Shown here: positions 8,766-17,241 of the stretch, in pieces
How the letters are laid out: each line of letters opens with the position of its first letter
Position numbering within the stretch: position 1 is the first letter of the stretch
Made by a program: the position numbers and the translations under genes
Assembly (NCBI RefSeq): GCF_016865445.1
Contig: NZ_AP024412.1
Span: forward strand, 124,001-188,000
Reading direction: 5' to 3'
DNA: 64,000 nt
Origin: Mariniplasma anaerobium
GTDB taxonomy: Bacteria; Bacillota_I; Bacilli_A; Acholeplasmatales; Acholeplasmataceae
Notes under the pieces: generated by a model
Seen by the model: only the letters and a program-made list of their open reading frames with translations
Databases searched by the model: none
What the model was told of the DNA's origin: nothing

Positions 8766-10703
8766 ATGAAAAATCTTTGTACATTAGTTATGATTTTAAT
8801 TATATCTAGCATGATAACTTCATGTGGCAAAGAAGAGATCATGTATACAGTTAATTTTGAAACTAGTCAAGGAAGCTTAATTGAAGAATTACAAGTCAAA
8901 GAAGGTACTATTTTTGATGACTTAGATAATATTACAACAACTCGTGATGGGTATATATTTATAACATGGTATTTAGATGAAACACTTCAAATAGAAGTTT
9001 ATGACGATTATCCAATTGTATCAGATATAGTCTTTTTTGCTAAATGGGAAGTTGTTCCAGATATGATTACAATCACATTTAATTTATTTGATGACGAATA
9101 CATAGAAGAAGAATTGATTATCGAAAAAGGATCTACGATTAATCCAAACAGGCTACCGATACCGACAAGAATTGATTATATATTTGATGGATGGTATTTA
9201 AATGATAGCTTCTTAGTTGAAGTTTATTCTACATTTGTATTTAATATGGATAGAGAGTTATGTGCAAAATGGATATATGATGGAGAAATCATTGATGAAC
9301 CTGATGAACCAGTTGTAGTACATGATTATTTCGAAAATGATAATGTGTTTTTAAATATAGAAGAAAATAAAGTTTTTACTGAAAACACATATTATTTTGA
9401 TTTAGTAGTTGATGATGAAAATGATAGATTATTTGTATCAGGACAAATTGTATATGTGAATGATGAAATGGATTTTGATGAACTATATTTAAAAATATAT
9501 CCAAACGCGGATAACAATTCGATAAATGAATATAATGTAAATTTTAGTTTTTTAAAAGTTAATGATATAGAATATAGTGTTAAATATAGCGGTGGAGATG
9601 ATACGACAATTTATCTTGATTTAGAGGAAACTCTTTATGAAGGCGAAACATTCATTATTGATTTTGAGTATTATTTCACATATTGGGATCATGGAAGAAT
9701 TGCAAGTATCGATTCCATCTATTATTCATTGTTTTTCTATCCTTTTGTTGCGATGTTTGATGAAGATACAGGTTGGCAAATAGATAATTATTCATTTCTT
9801 GGTGAATCTTATTACAATAAAATTGGTGATTATTATGTTAGTTTGAGAGTACCTAAAGATTATTTAGTAGCAGCAAGTGGAGCTATTATCGAAACTATTG
9901 ATGGATTAGATTATGACACATTTAATATGTATTTAGAAAATGGTCGCGATTTTAGTTTTTCTACATCTATCAATTATAATCTATACCAGAAAGAAATCGA
10001 AGGCATTAATTATTCAATTTATTCAATTCTTCCTCTGTCAAATCCAGATAAAGTATATAGCTTTGAATATTTATCAGACGCTATTGCAGTATATGAAGAT
10101 TATGTTGGAGAGTATTACTATGATTATTTAAATTTAGAATATGGTTATGTGTATGGAATGGAAAGTAGTGGCGTTGTTTATTGTAGTTATGAAATTAATG
10201 AAACTACAGTTGTCCACGAAGTTATTCACCAATGGTTTTATTCTATGATTGGAAATGATCAATCAAACTTTGCATTTTTAGATGAAGCACTAACAACATA
10301 TATTAATTATGCTTATTTCTATGAAATTTATGGAGTTAATAGTTCCATTGAATATTTAGAGAGTAAAAATAGTAGAGCTCCAGAAATGATCAATTTTTAC
10401 AATCGCTATTATGGCATATCACTACTCAAAAAAGTAGATGAATATGAAGGAAATGCTGGCTATGCTTATGTAGTTTATTCTCATGGGTGCTCAATGTTTA
10501 GATACTATGTCGATGAGTTTCTAGATGGTGATGATGAAGTCTTTAAAACTTTTTTAAGAGAATATTACAATCAATTTAATGGTAAAGAGGTAACGCTTGA
10601 TGAATTTTTATTGTTGCTTGAGACATCAACTGGAGTTGATGGAACTGTTGAATGGTTTGAATTGATGTTATCTAGTTTAGGCAGTTTTATTAGAAGACCA
10701 TAA
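8766..10703 (+). CDS. Surface lipoprotein with two InlB-type B-repeats and an M1-like zinc metallopeptidase domain
   Basis: 645 residues. Lipobox MITSC with Cys20 marks a lipid-anchored exported protein. Residues about 27-95 and 98-168 are two Listeria-Bacteroides (InlB B) repeats, each ending in the DGW/TWYLD...FFAKW type pattern. After an acidic linker, a beta-rich region is followed by GYVYGMESSG (the position of the GxMEN motif of M1 aminopeptidases) and the zinc site HEVIH (484-488) with the third ligand Glu507. The HExxH-x18-E spacing is exactly that of M1 gluzincins. The likely role is an extracellular peptidase held at the surface. The combination of adhesion-type repeats and an M1 core is unusual. 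Substrate unknown. Confidence 0.85.
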   Translation: MKNLCTLVMILIISSMITSCGKEEIMYTVNFETSQGSLIEELQVKEGTIFDDLDNITTTRDGYIFITWYLDETLQIEVYDDYPIVSDIVFFAKWEVVPDMITITFNLFDDEYIEEELIIEKGSTINPNRLPIPTRIDYIFDGWYLNDSFLVEVYSTFVFNMDRELCAKWIYDGEIIDEPDEPVVVHDYFENDNVFLNIEENKVFTENTYYFDLVVDDENDRLFVSGQIVYVNDEMDFDELYLKIYPNADNNSINEYNVNFSFLKVNDIEYSVKYSGGDDTTIYLDLEETLYEGETFIIDFEYYFTYWDHGRIASIDSIYYSLFFYPFVAMFDEDTGWQIDNYSFLGESYYNKIGDYYVSLRVPKDYLVAASGAIIETIDGLDYDTFNMYLENGRDFSFSTSINYNLYQKEIEGINYSIYSILPLSNPDKVYSFEYLSDAIAVYEDYVGEYYYDYLNLEYGYVYGMESSGVVYCSYEINETTVVHEVIHQWFYSMIGNDQSNFAFLDEALTTYINYAYFYEIYGVNSSIEYLESKNSRAPEMINFYNRYYGISLLKKVDEYEGNAGYAYVVYSHGCSMFRYYVDEFLDGDDEVFKTFLREYYNQFNGKEVTLDEFLLLLETSTGVDGTVEWFELMLSSLGSFIRRP

Positions 10704-10785
10704 GTAATTTTAAAACTTATAAGATAGTATGATATATATAATGATAAAGAATTAATAACAGTTTAGATTTTTATTCATTAACTAT

Positions 10786-10818
10786 AAAACAAGGCACCTA
10801 TTTTAGGTGCCTTGTTTT
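10786..10818. terminator. Bidirectional terminator
   Basis: 15-bp perfect stem AAAACAAGGCACCTA (10786-10800) / TAGGTGCCTTGTTTT (10804-10818) between the convergent peptidase and nitroreductase genes. Confidence 0.85.
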
Positions 10819-10824
10819 ATAAAT

Positions 10825-11655
10825 CTATTTAGTGAGTACTCCGGCTATAAATTGAAATGAATCAGCTATATAAGTTGCTTTATTGTTTGTAATTTCATAA
10901 CTGACATAATCCTCATCTAAGCCGATACAAAAATGGCATAATGCAATTCCCATGTCAATTGCTTGTATGTCAAATCCAAGACTCTTAGCATAATTAGGTG
11001 TTCTTTCTAGATAGAAATCTGCCTGGTTGTCGTTGAGAACGACTCTCCAAGGCTGTTTGTTTGATGCAGAAGGAGCAACTTGCACAAGTTTCAAATATTT
11101 TGCTAAAGGAAGAAGATTTTTAGATTCGTCCAATGGATGATCAAGATCATTATCAAAGAAAAGTGTGGAAAAAGCTTTTCTTTGGTTGCCTTTGATGGCT
11201 GTTCTAGTTAAACGATCTCTAAGCGAGCGATATTCAGATGTATAACCCACGGGTGAAATTGCGGGTACTATTTCACCAGGCAAAATCATCTCATCTAGTG
11301 CGTTTCGATTAAACATGCCACCAATCCATAAGGTCCCTAGGTTATGATGAGTTAATTCAAGAATGATTTTTTCAAATAAATAACCATAATCCATCATTGC
11401 TTCAAATGTATTTTTAATAATTCCACCAAAGAAGAATTGTCCATTTTTTACTGTTCCGTAAGTCCCAAGTTTGACTGCTTTTTCTTTTTCATATTGCTCT
11501 ACATCAAAAACAAACCATTTTACTGAATTTCCAAATGGACCTACATCGTTTTTCATTCTAGCTGTTATTTCTTTGACTAAATTACGATCTTTTTCAGATA
11601 ATAGTTGTTTATCAAAAGTTCTTATTGATTTACGTTTTAAAATTGAATCTATCAT
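10825..11655 (-). CDS. Nitroreductase-fold protein, TM1586-like (two half-domains)
   Basis: 276 residues. The N-terminal half starts with KRKSIRTFDKQLL (flavin-phosphate type arginines) and the C-terminal half carries VQVAPSASNKQPWRVVL, the second flavin contact. This two-half arrangement in one chain, with DMGIALCHF near the end, is that of the putative TM nitroreductase family. AAAGGAGTTGCTATAAA precedes the ATG. It probably binds FMN; the reaction is unknown. Monocistronic, in opposite orientation to the neighbouring redox operon at 12010-13839. Confidence 0.85.
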   Translation of the reverse strand: MIDSILKRKSIRTFDKQLLSEKDRNLVKEITARMKNDVGPFGNSVKWFVFDVEQYEKEKAVKLGTYGTVKNGQFFFGGIIKNTFEAMMDYGYLFEKIILELTHHNLGTLWIGGMFNRNALDEMILPGEIVPAISPVGYTSEYRSLRDRLTRTAIKGNQRKAFSTLFFDNDLDHPLDESKNLLPLAKYLKLVQVAPSASNKQPWRVVLNDNQADFYLERTPNYAKSLGFDIQAIDMGIALCHFCIGLDEDYVSYEITNNKATYIADSFQFIAGVLTK

Positions 11656-12009
11656 TTTATAGCAACTCCTTTTTCATTTTGTTTGAATGTGTTTGGTTTT
11701 TGAATAGGATACATATCTAATTTTACTTTTATTAAGAATATTTGTAAAGCGGACCTTGTATAAATTAAATTTTTTTAGAAAAATACTAGCATTAAGTTTT
11801 ACTTTTTTATAAGTGTTAAAAAAAATAAAACAGATATTACTCTAAAGTAATAGTACAAATACATATTTTAGTAAGACAAAAGATTATTAGCATCTTAAGA
11901 TTCTAAGCTATTAATTAAGACATATTATTCGTGTTATAATTAAAGAAAAGGAGGAATGACTTAAGGTGATTAAGATTCGATGGAATCACTTTAAATCATA
12001 AATCATAAA
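11656..12009. other. Intergenic region: inverted repeat, promoter and structured leader
   Basis: Between divergent genes. It contains a 7-bp inverted repeat TATTACT-ctaa-AGTAATA (11835-11852), an extended -10 (TGTTATAAT, 11932-11940) and a leader with two alternative hairpins (see the separate entry). No gene is seen. Confidence 0.5.
11948..12009 (+). promoter_or_regulatory. Structured leader between a strong SD and the methyltransferase start
   Basis: AAGGAGG (11948-11954) is 55 bases from the ATG at 12010 and instead sits in front of a two-codon frame (ATG ACT TAA, 11956-11964). Between lie two mutually exclusive hairpins: AAGGTGATT/AATCACTTT (11963-11971 / 11984-11992) and GATTC/GAATC (11974-11978 / 11983-11987). 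This looks like an attenuator-type leader; the role is inferred. Confidence 0.4.
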
Positions 12010-12555
12010 ATGGCTACATATGATACATATTATTTAGAAGAAAACTACTTTGGCAAACCTTATAAAGAATTAATTAAATTTTTTAGTCAATATGAGCCTA
12101 AAGGTTCAGTTTTAGATTTAGGTTGTGGACAAGGTAGAGATAGTATTGAGATTGCAAAATTAGGATATAGCGTAACAGGTATTGATATTTCTAAAGTTGG
12201 CATCGAGCAATTGAATTTGAAAGCTAAAGATCTCAATCTAAAATTAACAGGATTTGTTGATGACATTTATAAATTCAATAGAATAAGTGAATATGATGTT
12301 ATACTATTAGATTCAATGTTTCATTTTTACAGTAAAGATAAGAAAAAAGAAACTGAGTTTCTTAAAAGTATCCTAGAGCAAATGCAAAAGGGAAGTATAT
12401 TATGCAATTTACTTATGAAATCAAATAAAAATGAAAAACACTTAAAATCTATTGTTGGAAACTTCGATTCTGAATTCGAAGTGTTGTTTGATGATTACGC
12501 AGTATATCCAGAAGCTAACTGTGAATATCATATGTACGTTATTAAGAAAATATAA
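12010..12555 (+). CDS. Class I SAM-dependent methyltransferase (TehB-like)
   Basis: 181 residues. VLDLGCGQGRDSIEIAKLG followed by VTGIDIS is the SAM-binding motif I and post-I acidic loop; the layout resembles small TehB/UbiE-like methyltransferases. The ATG at 12010 has no ribosome site in reach, and an in-frame TAA at 11992 prevents an upstream extension, so initiation is unusual (see leader entry). It is first in an apparent operon with the flavin reductase-like and SagB-type genes (gaps of 30 and 21 bases). Substrate unknown. Confidence 0.85.
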   Translation: MATYDTYYLEENYFGKPYKELIKFFSQYEPKGSVLDLGCGQGRDSIEIAKLGYSVTGIDISKVGIEQLNLKAKDLNLKLTGFVDDIYKFNRISEYDVILLDSMFHFYSKDKKKETEFLKSILEQMQKGSILCNLLMKSNKNEKHLKSIVGNFDSEFEVLFDDYAVYPEANCEYHMYVIKKI

Positions 12556-12585
12556 TTATATTTCAAAAAAACAGGAGGGTTTAAT

Positions 12586-13074
12586 ATGTATGTAGAAGCA
12601 AATAAGAAAAATGGATTAGTTCAAAAACCAAATGTCGTTGTCTCTGTAAGAGATAACAAAGGAAGAGATAATGCATTAGTTGTTGCGTATGCATGTAATT
12701 GCAGTTATGATCCACCTATGATTATGGTAGGAATTGTACCATCAAGATTTTCTTATCATATGATTAAAGAAAACGGAAGCTTTGTCGTCCATTTATTAGA
12801 TAAATCTCAGACAGAACTATATAGAGTGTGTGGTAGTTTATCAGGTACCGATTCTGATAAATTAAAAGAACACCATATTAAAATAAAAGATGCTTTAAAA
12901 GTAAATGCAGGTATTATTGAGGGATGTCCTGTAGCTATTGAGTGTAAGGTTGTTGATTCAATTAAGACTGGAAGCCATGAAATGTTTGTTGGAGAAGTTA
13001 TGTATGTACATGCTATTAAAGGATCGTTAAATGATAAAGGCATGGTAGATATAAATAAACTTAATTTATTATAA
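12586..13074 (+). CDS. Flavin reductase-like FMN-binding protein
   Basis: 162 residues with the split-barrel flavin reductase-like pattern: NVVVSVRDNKGRDNALVVAY, then PPMIMVGIVPSRFSYHMIKENGSFVVH, then GCPVAIECKVVD near the end. Such proteins bind FMN and reduce flavin or act as small oxidoreductases. AGGAGGGTTTAAT precedes the start. The gene lies between a methyltransferase and a SagB-type nitroreductase, which suggests a shared redox job, perhaps supplying reduced flavin to the partner; that link is inference. Confidence 0.85.
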   Translation: MYVEANKKNGLVQKPNVVVSVRDNKGRDNALVVAYACNCSYDPPMIMVGIVPSRFSYHMIKENGSFVVHLLDKSQTELYRVCGSLSGTDSDKLKEHHIKIKDALKVNAGIIEGCPVAIECKVVDSIKTGSHEMFVGEVMYVHAIKGSLNDKGMVDINKLNLL

Positions 13075-13095
13075 AACAAAGATAGGGGTAAAACT

Positions 13096-13839
13096 ATGAG
13101 TGATTATGTAAAAAAAGAAATAAAAAATAACAGAAAAGCAATTAAAGAAGATTGGCGAGAATTAAATGATATTAAAACAGATAGACAACTGAGTAAAGAA
13201 AGACCTATCATGTTTAAGCAAGCAATTGAAGGTTCTAAAATTATAGACTTAACTAAAGAATTTCCTAATATCATACAAAAGAGTTTTACAGAAGTTGTTA
13301 AAAGCAGAAGATCTTTAAGAAGATATCAAGATCAAAAACTTACCCTTGAAGAGGTTACCTATCTATTATGGGAAACTTCAAGAGTTGATGGATTTAAACC
13401 TGGTGTTACTTTTAGAACTATACCCACTGCTGGAGCAACAAACTCAATGGAAACCTATATTTATTTAAATCATGTAAAAGGGCTTAATAAAGGGTTATAC
13501 CATTATATTCAAGACAAACATCAATTATCATTGATAGATGAAAGTCATGACTTAGAAGATAGAGTTAATGAAGCGTTAAATGGGCAATTAAGAGGTGCTG
13601 CAGTTGTGTTCTTTTTCACAGCTACACCTTATAGAACAGAATATAAATATGCACATATGTCACACAAAATGATTGCAATTGAAGCAGGACATGCTGGACA
13701 AACTTTATCACTAGCTGCTGAAGTTATAGATTGTGGTGCAGTTGCACTTTGTGCATATGTTCAAGAATACTGTGATCAATTACTTGGTATTGGTGATGAG
13801 GAGTTTGTTACTTACGCATTAACTCTAGGTAAAAGATAA
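13096..13839 (+). CDS. SagB/ThcOx-type nitroreductase-family dehydrogenase
   Basis: 247 residues. An N-terminal helical segment (about 70 residues) precedes the nitroreductase core SRRSLRRYQDQKLTLEEVTYLLW, then FRTIPTAGATNSMETYIYL (FMN-contacting, typical of SagB-type proteins) and GHAGQTLSLAAEVIDCG. SagB-type enzymes include azoline dehydrogenases of bacteriocin clusters, but no cyclodehydratase or precursor gene is seen nearby, so a general redox role is more likely. GATAGGGGT lies ahead of the ATG. Last gene of the operon; a terminator follows. Confidence 0.87.
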   Translation: MSDYVKKEIKNNRKAIKEDWRELNDIKTDRQLSKERPIMFKQAIEGSKIIDLTKEFPNIIQKSFTEVVKSRRSLRRYQDQKLTLEEVTYLLWETSRVDGFKPGVTFRTIPTAGATNSMETYIYLNHVKGLNKGLYHYIQDKHQLSLIDESHDLEDRVNEALNGQLRGAAVVFFFTATPYRTEYKYAHMSHKMIAIEAGHAGQTLSLAAEVIDCGAVALCAYVQEYCDQLLGIGDEEFVTYALTLGKR

Positions 13840-13866
13840 ACAATAATAAAAATAAAATGATAGAAA

Positions 13867-13899
13867 AAAACCACTTGTAAATAAATACAAGTGGTTTTT
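13867..13899. terminator. Bidirectional terminator
   Basis: AAAACCACTTGTA (13867-13879), loop, TACAAGTGGTTTT (13886-13898) between the convergent SagB-type gene and ferritin. Confidence 0.85.
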
Positions 13900-13925
13900 A
13901 TATGATTACGAAAAAACATTAATAT

Positions 13926-14423
13926 TTAATAAACGATTGGAACAAATACACGTGTTAGAAGTTCTTTATCTAAAATATATAATCCTGCATCTTTAACTAA
14001 TTTAACTTTTTCTATAAGATTGTTGAAATTATCTTCCTCTTCAACTTGTTCATCAACATACCATTGTAAGAAACTAACACATGAGTAGTCTTTTAGTTCA
14101 TGTGCAATAGTCATGATATTATTAATTCGACTAGTAACACCTTTTTCATGAGCTAAAGATACTTCAAGTGTTTCTAAGAGAGAAGAAAATTCATTGCGCG
14201 GGTCTTCATATCCACGAATGTCTACACGAGCTCCGCGATCATTCATATATTTAATGAATTTTCGAGCGTGTGCCAACTCTTCTTCAAACTGAATACCAAA
14301 CCAATTTTCAAATCCATCCAATCCGAGTGTAGCAATATATGATTGTATTGCTAAATACACTTGTGCTGACTCAATTTCATAGTTTATCTGAGTATTTATT
14401 GCATCTACTAATTTTTTATTCAT
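13926..14423 (-). CDS. ftnA: Ferritin (bacterial non-haem, FtnA type)
   Basis: 165 residues, four-helix ferritin. Iron-centre ligands are visible in NYEIESAQVYLAI (Glu), FEEELAHARKF (Glu and His of the ExxH pair) and EQVEEEDN. FLQWYVDEQVEEE is the characteristic helix C/D pattern of FtnA. The start is the ATG at 14423, with AGAGGAG upstream; the longer frame from 14447 would include this ribosome site. It stores iron as a 24-mer in the cytosol in characterised homologues. Monocistronic. Confidence 0.93.
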   Translation of the reverse strand: MNKKLVDAINTQINYEIESAQVYLAIQSYIATLGLDGFENWFGIQFEEELAHARKFIKYMNDRGARVDIRGYEDPRNEFSSLLETLEVSLAHEKGVTSRINNIMTIAHELKDYSCVSFLQWYVDEQVEEEDNFNNLIEKVKLVKDAGLYILDKELLTRVFVPIVY

Positions 14424-14532
14424 TATAACAACTCCTCTTTTATTCACAGTATACAGTTGTTGTTATGATTAAGCAATCAATACAACTTCATAGAGGTTTT
14501 AAGTCATCTATTTGTACGTATCAACAATCTAA

Positions 14533-14820
14533 TATAATAAAAAGCCGGATCATATAGTGACATTTCTTGAAAATTCTGAAAGATCAAATGAAACCTTAAA
14601 TAATAGTCCTAAATTAATACTAAATGATACATCAATCGAAATCGTGAGTACCACAAGTGAAGATTTATTAGCTTATGTAAATGATGCAAGTGAAAAGTTT
14701 ATTACTGGAGAATTAGACATTGAAGAAGATTGGGATGAATATATATCTGATCTGAATGATTTAGGTTATACAATTATTGAGAGAATATGGAATAATGCTT
14801 GGATTGAACAAAATAAATAG
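14533..14820 (+). pseudogene. Remnant: C-terminal piece of an extracellular solute-binding protein
   Basis: A frame of about 95 codons opens after a TAA at 14530; the only starts are weak (GTG at 14557) and there is no ribosome site. The translation contains FITGELDIEEDWDEYISDL and LGYTIIERIWNNAW, matching the conserved C-terminal end of LplA/YtcQ-type sugar-binding lipoproteins (KFITG-LDI--DWD-YV--L--LGL). About 400 residues that should precede it are missing, and no ABC permease genes are nearby. A deletion remnant is the best reading; a real 87-residue protein is the alternative. Confidence 0.6.
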
Positions 14821-14887
14821 CATGTATTAAAACACACACAATATTAATAGAACTTTTTATCTACAAGAAAATTAAGGGATGGATAAT

Positions 14888-17158
14888 ATGAAGTTAGCTA
14901 AAATAAAATCAAAAATCTTCAACATTATTAAACCTATTTTTATTTCTAAATATATAGGGTTTGTTATAGGTTCTATATTAATAATTATTATTGTTTTTAT
15001 ATGGGCTGCAACTAGATTGGATAATTTAGAAAAACTAGAAAAAAACGTTGAATCAAACTCTAAAATTTACATTAACAAGGTCGAAGAAAGAATTAGATAT
15101 ATAGATTTTAGTTTAAGTGAGCTTGCATCAAATGGCTCTCCATCAACTATTTCAGAACTTGAAGCATGGGACACAAATACAGAGTTTTATATTGAAACGT
15201 TAACAGGTATTAAACATATTGTTTGGGTTGATAAAGATTTAATTATTCTCAGAGTTACACCGTCAGAAGATAGTAAATATATTATTAACGAAACTATTGA
15301 TAGTCAACAAAATAATCCAAATTATACAAATTTAATTATTCCAATTTATAATGGAAATGCTATTGTTGGATTTATTTTTGCTGATGTAGATGCATCTGAG
15401 TTAATTTTATCCGTTCTTGCGGATTTTGAAGATAACTATATGGTGCAAGTGTTTAGTGAAGATTTAATTTTAGTATCATCGGATAATTGGGAAGAATCTA
15501 AATTAGATATTTCAACAGAAAGTGACATATCTATCAAAAATGATATTTTTACTATTATTTTAACACCAACAAAAGAACTAATATCTCAAAGTACACGCAA
15601 TTCTACTTTAATTTTAATTTTGGGGATTGCTTTGTCAATTATGATTTCAACAATTTTGATTTTAGGTACAATTTCAAACAATAGATTAGAAGGTTTAGTT
15701 TCGGAAAAAACTCTTGAATTAAGTCAAACTATAGCTATACTAAAACACGAGAAAGATTTTGCACAAAATTATTTGAATATAGCTGCTGTCATGATAATAA
15801 TACTTGACGCAAATGGAATAGTTAAATTAATGAATAAAAAGGGGTGTAGTATTATTGGTGTAGATGAAAATACAATAATTGGGAAAAATTGGATTGATCA
15901 TTATGTACCAAAAGAAGCAAGACAAGAAATTAAATCTTTTTTTAATACTGTATTTGCCAAGGATGAAAAGATAATAGAAAAATATCAGAATAAAATAATA
16001 ACAGCCAATGGTGAAGAACGATTTATTTCATGGCATAACTCAATTTTATATGATGTAGAGGGAAACGTTGAAGGCATTTTGAGTTCTGGAGAAGATATTA
16101 CAGAGCAATATAAAAAACAAAAAGAAATCGAATTTTTAAGTTATCATGATTCATTAACAGGTTTATATAATAGACCATATTTTTTAGAAGCATTTAAAAA
16201 GTTAAATTTGTTAAAACAATATCCATTTGGAATTATGATGATAGATGTAAATGGTCTGAAATTATTAAATGATGCATTTGGGCATCTTGTTGGAGATTCT
16301 GCTTTAAAATTAATTGGAAAAATCCTTTTAGAAACTATAGATAACAAAAATGTTATTGCAAGATTAGGAGGGGATGAGTTTTTAATTTTATTGCCCAACA
16401 CAACAAGTGATCAATTAAATGATATTAAACATGAATTAAAAGAAAAAATTAAAAAATATCCAATTAATAATATTGTTTTATCTTTAGCTATTGGTTTTGA
16501 TGAAATAACTAAAGCGGCATCCAGTCTTGATGGAGCCCTTACCATTGCTGAAAATCACATGTATGCAGATAAAATTGCAGAAGGATCCAGTTCAAGACAT
16601 AGAACTATTTCAGCGATTTGGGAAATGTTAACTGAGAAATTCGAAGTTGAAAGATTGCATTCAAAACTTGTTAGTAAATATTGTAAAAAAATGGGACAAG
16701 CACTAGATCTTAGGAATGATGAAATTATTGAATTAGAGCAAGCGGGTATGTTTCATGATATTGGCAAAATTTCAATACCAGATTCAATTTTAGCAAAACC
16801 AGGAAAATTAACAAGTGAAGAATATGAGATTATGAAGACACATTCTGAAATCGGATATAAAATATTGAGAGCTGCAGATGAGTATTCTGATTTAGCCATA
16901 CACGCCCTGTATCACCATGAAAGATGGGATGGAAAAGGATACCCTAAAGGAATAAAAGAAGAAGAGATTCCATTGTTTTCGAGAATCATAGGAATTGTTG
17001 ATGCTTATGAAGCAATGACATCTGTTAGGCCATATAAAGATAAAATGAGTGTTAAGGCCGCGACTCAAGAGATTATACGATGTTCAGGTTCTCAATTTGA
17101 TCCTACATTAGCAAAGGTTTTTGTAGAAAAAGTCCTCAATACCAAATGGGAAGAGTAA
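14888..17158 (+). CDS. Membrane sensor with PAS, GGDEF and HD-GYP domains (cyclic-di-GMP turnover)
   Basis: 756 residues from the ATG at 14888, which is nine bases from AAGGG; the ATG at 14879 lies too close to it. Layout: membrane helix about 17-40, extracytoplasmic sensor 45-235, helix 238-262, PAS about 290-400, GGDEF about 415-565 with an intact RLGGDEF near 491, HD-GYP about 570-750 with HDIGKI near 622 and GKGYPKG. Intact signatures suggest both diguanylate cyclase and phosphodiesterase ability, as in family members. It lies directly upstream of a giant surface protein, a natural candidate for cyclic-di-GMP control of adhesion; that link is inference. Confidence 0.92.
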   Translation: MKLAKIKSKIFNIIKPIFISKYIGFVIGSILIIIIVFIWAATRLDNLEKLEKNVESNSKIYINKVEERIRYIDFSLSELASNGSPSTISELEAWDTNTEFYIETLTGIKHIVWVDKDLIILRVTPSEDSKYIINETIDSQQNNPNYTNLIIPIYNGNAIVGFIFADVDASELILSVLADFEDNYMVQVFSEDLILVSSDNWEESKLDISTESDISIKNDIFTIILTPTKELISQSTRNSTLILILGIALSIMISTILILGTISNNRLEGLVSEKTLELSQTIAILKHEKDFAQNYLNIAAVMIIILDANGIVKLMNKKGCSIIGVDENTIIGKNWIDHYVPKEARQEIKSFFNTVFAKDEKIIEKYQNKIITANGEERFISWHNSILYDVEGNVEGILSSGEDITEQYKKQKEIEFLSYHDSLTGLYNRPYFLEAFKKLNLLKQYPFGIMMIDVNGLKLLNDAFGHLVGDSALKLIGKILLETIDNKNVIARLGGDEFLILLPNTTSDQLNDIKHELKEKIKKYPINNIVLSLAIGFDEITKAASSLDGALTIAENHMYADKIAEGSSSRHRTISAIWEMLTEKFEVERLHSKLVSKYCKKMGQALDLRNDEIIELEQAGMFHDIGKISIPDSILAKPGKLTSEEYEIMKTHSEIGYKILRAADEYSDLAIHALYHHERWDGKGYPKGIKEEEIPLFSRIIGIVDAYEAMTSVRPYKDKMSVKAATQEIIRCSGSQFDPTLAKVFVEKVLNTKWEE

Positions 17159-17197
17159 ATTAGATCTATTTAATATCAATATATTTATATATTGTGA

Positions 17198-17203
17198 TAT
17201 AAT
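17198..17203 (+). promoter_or_regulatory. Extended -10 promoter of the repeat surface protein
   Basis: TGATATAAT (TATAAT at 17198-17203). No cyclic-di-GMP riboswitch is visible in the short leader. Confidence 0.5.
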
Positions 17204-17241
17204 TGAATATGAAAAACTGTTTAATTATGTAGGTGCAATAT

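Noticed and set aside
13096-13839. Bacteriocin (SagBCD) cluster
   Set aside because: Only the SagB-type gene is present; no SagC/D-like cyclodehydratase or precursor peptide is found nearby.
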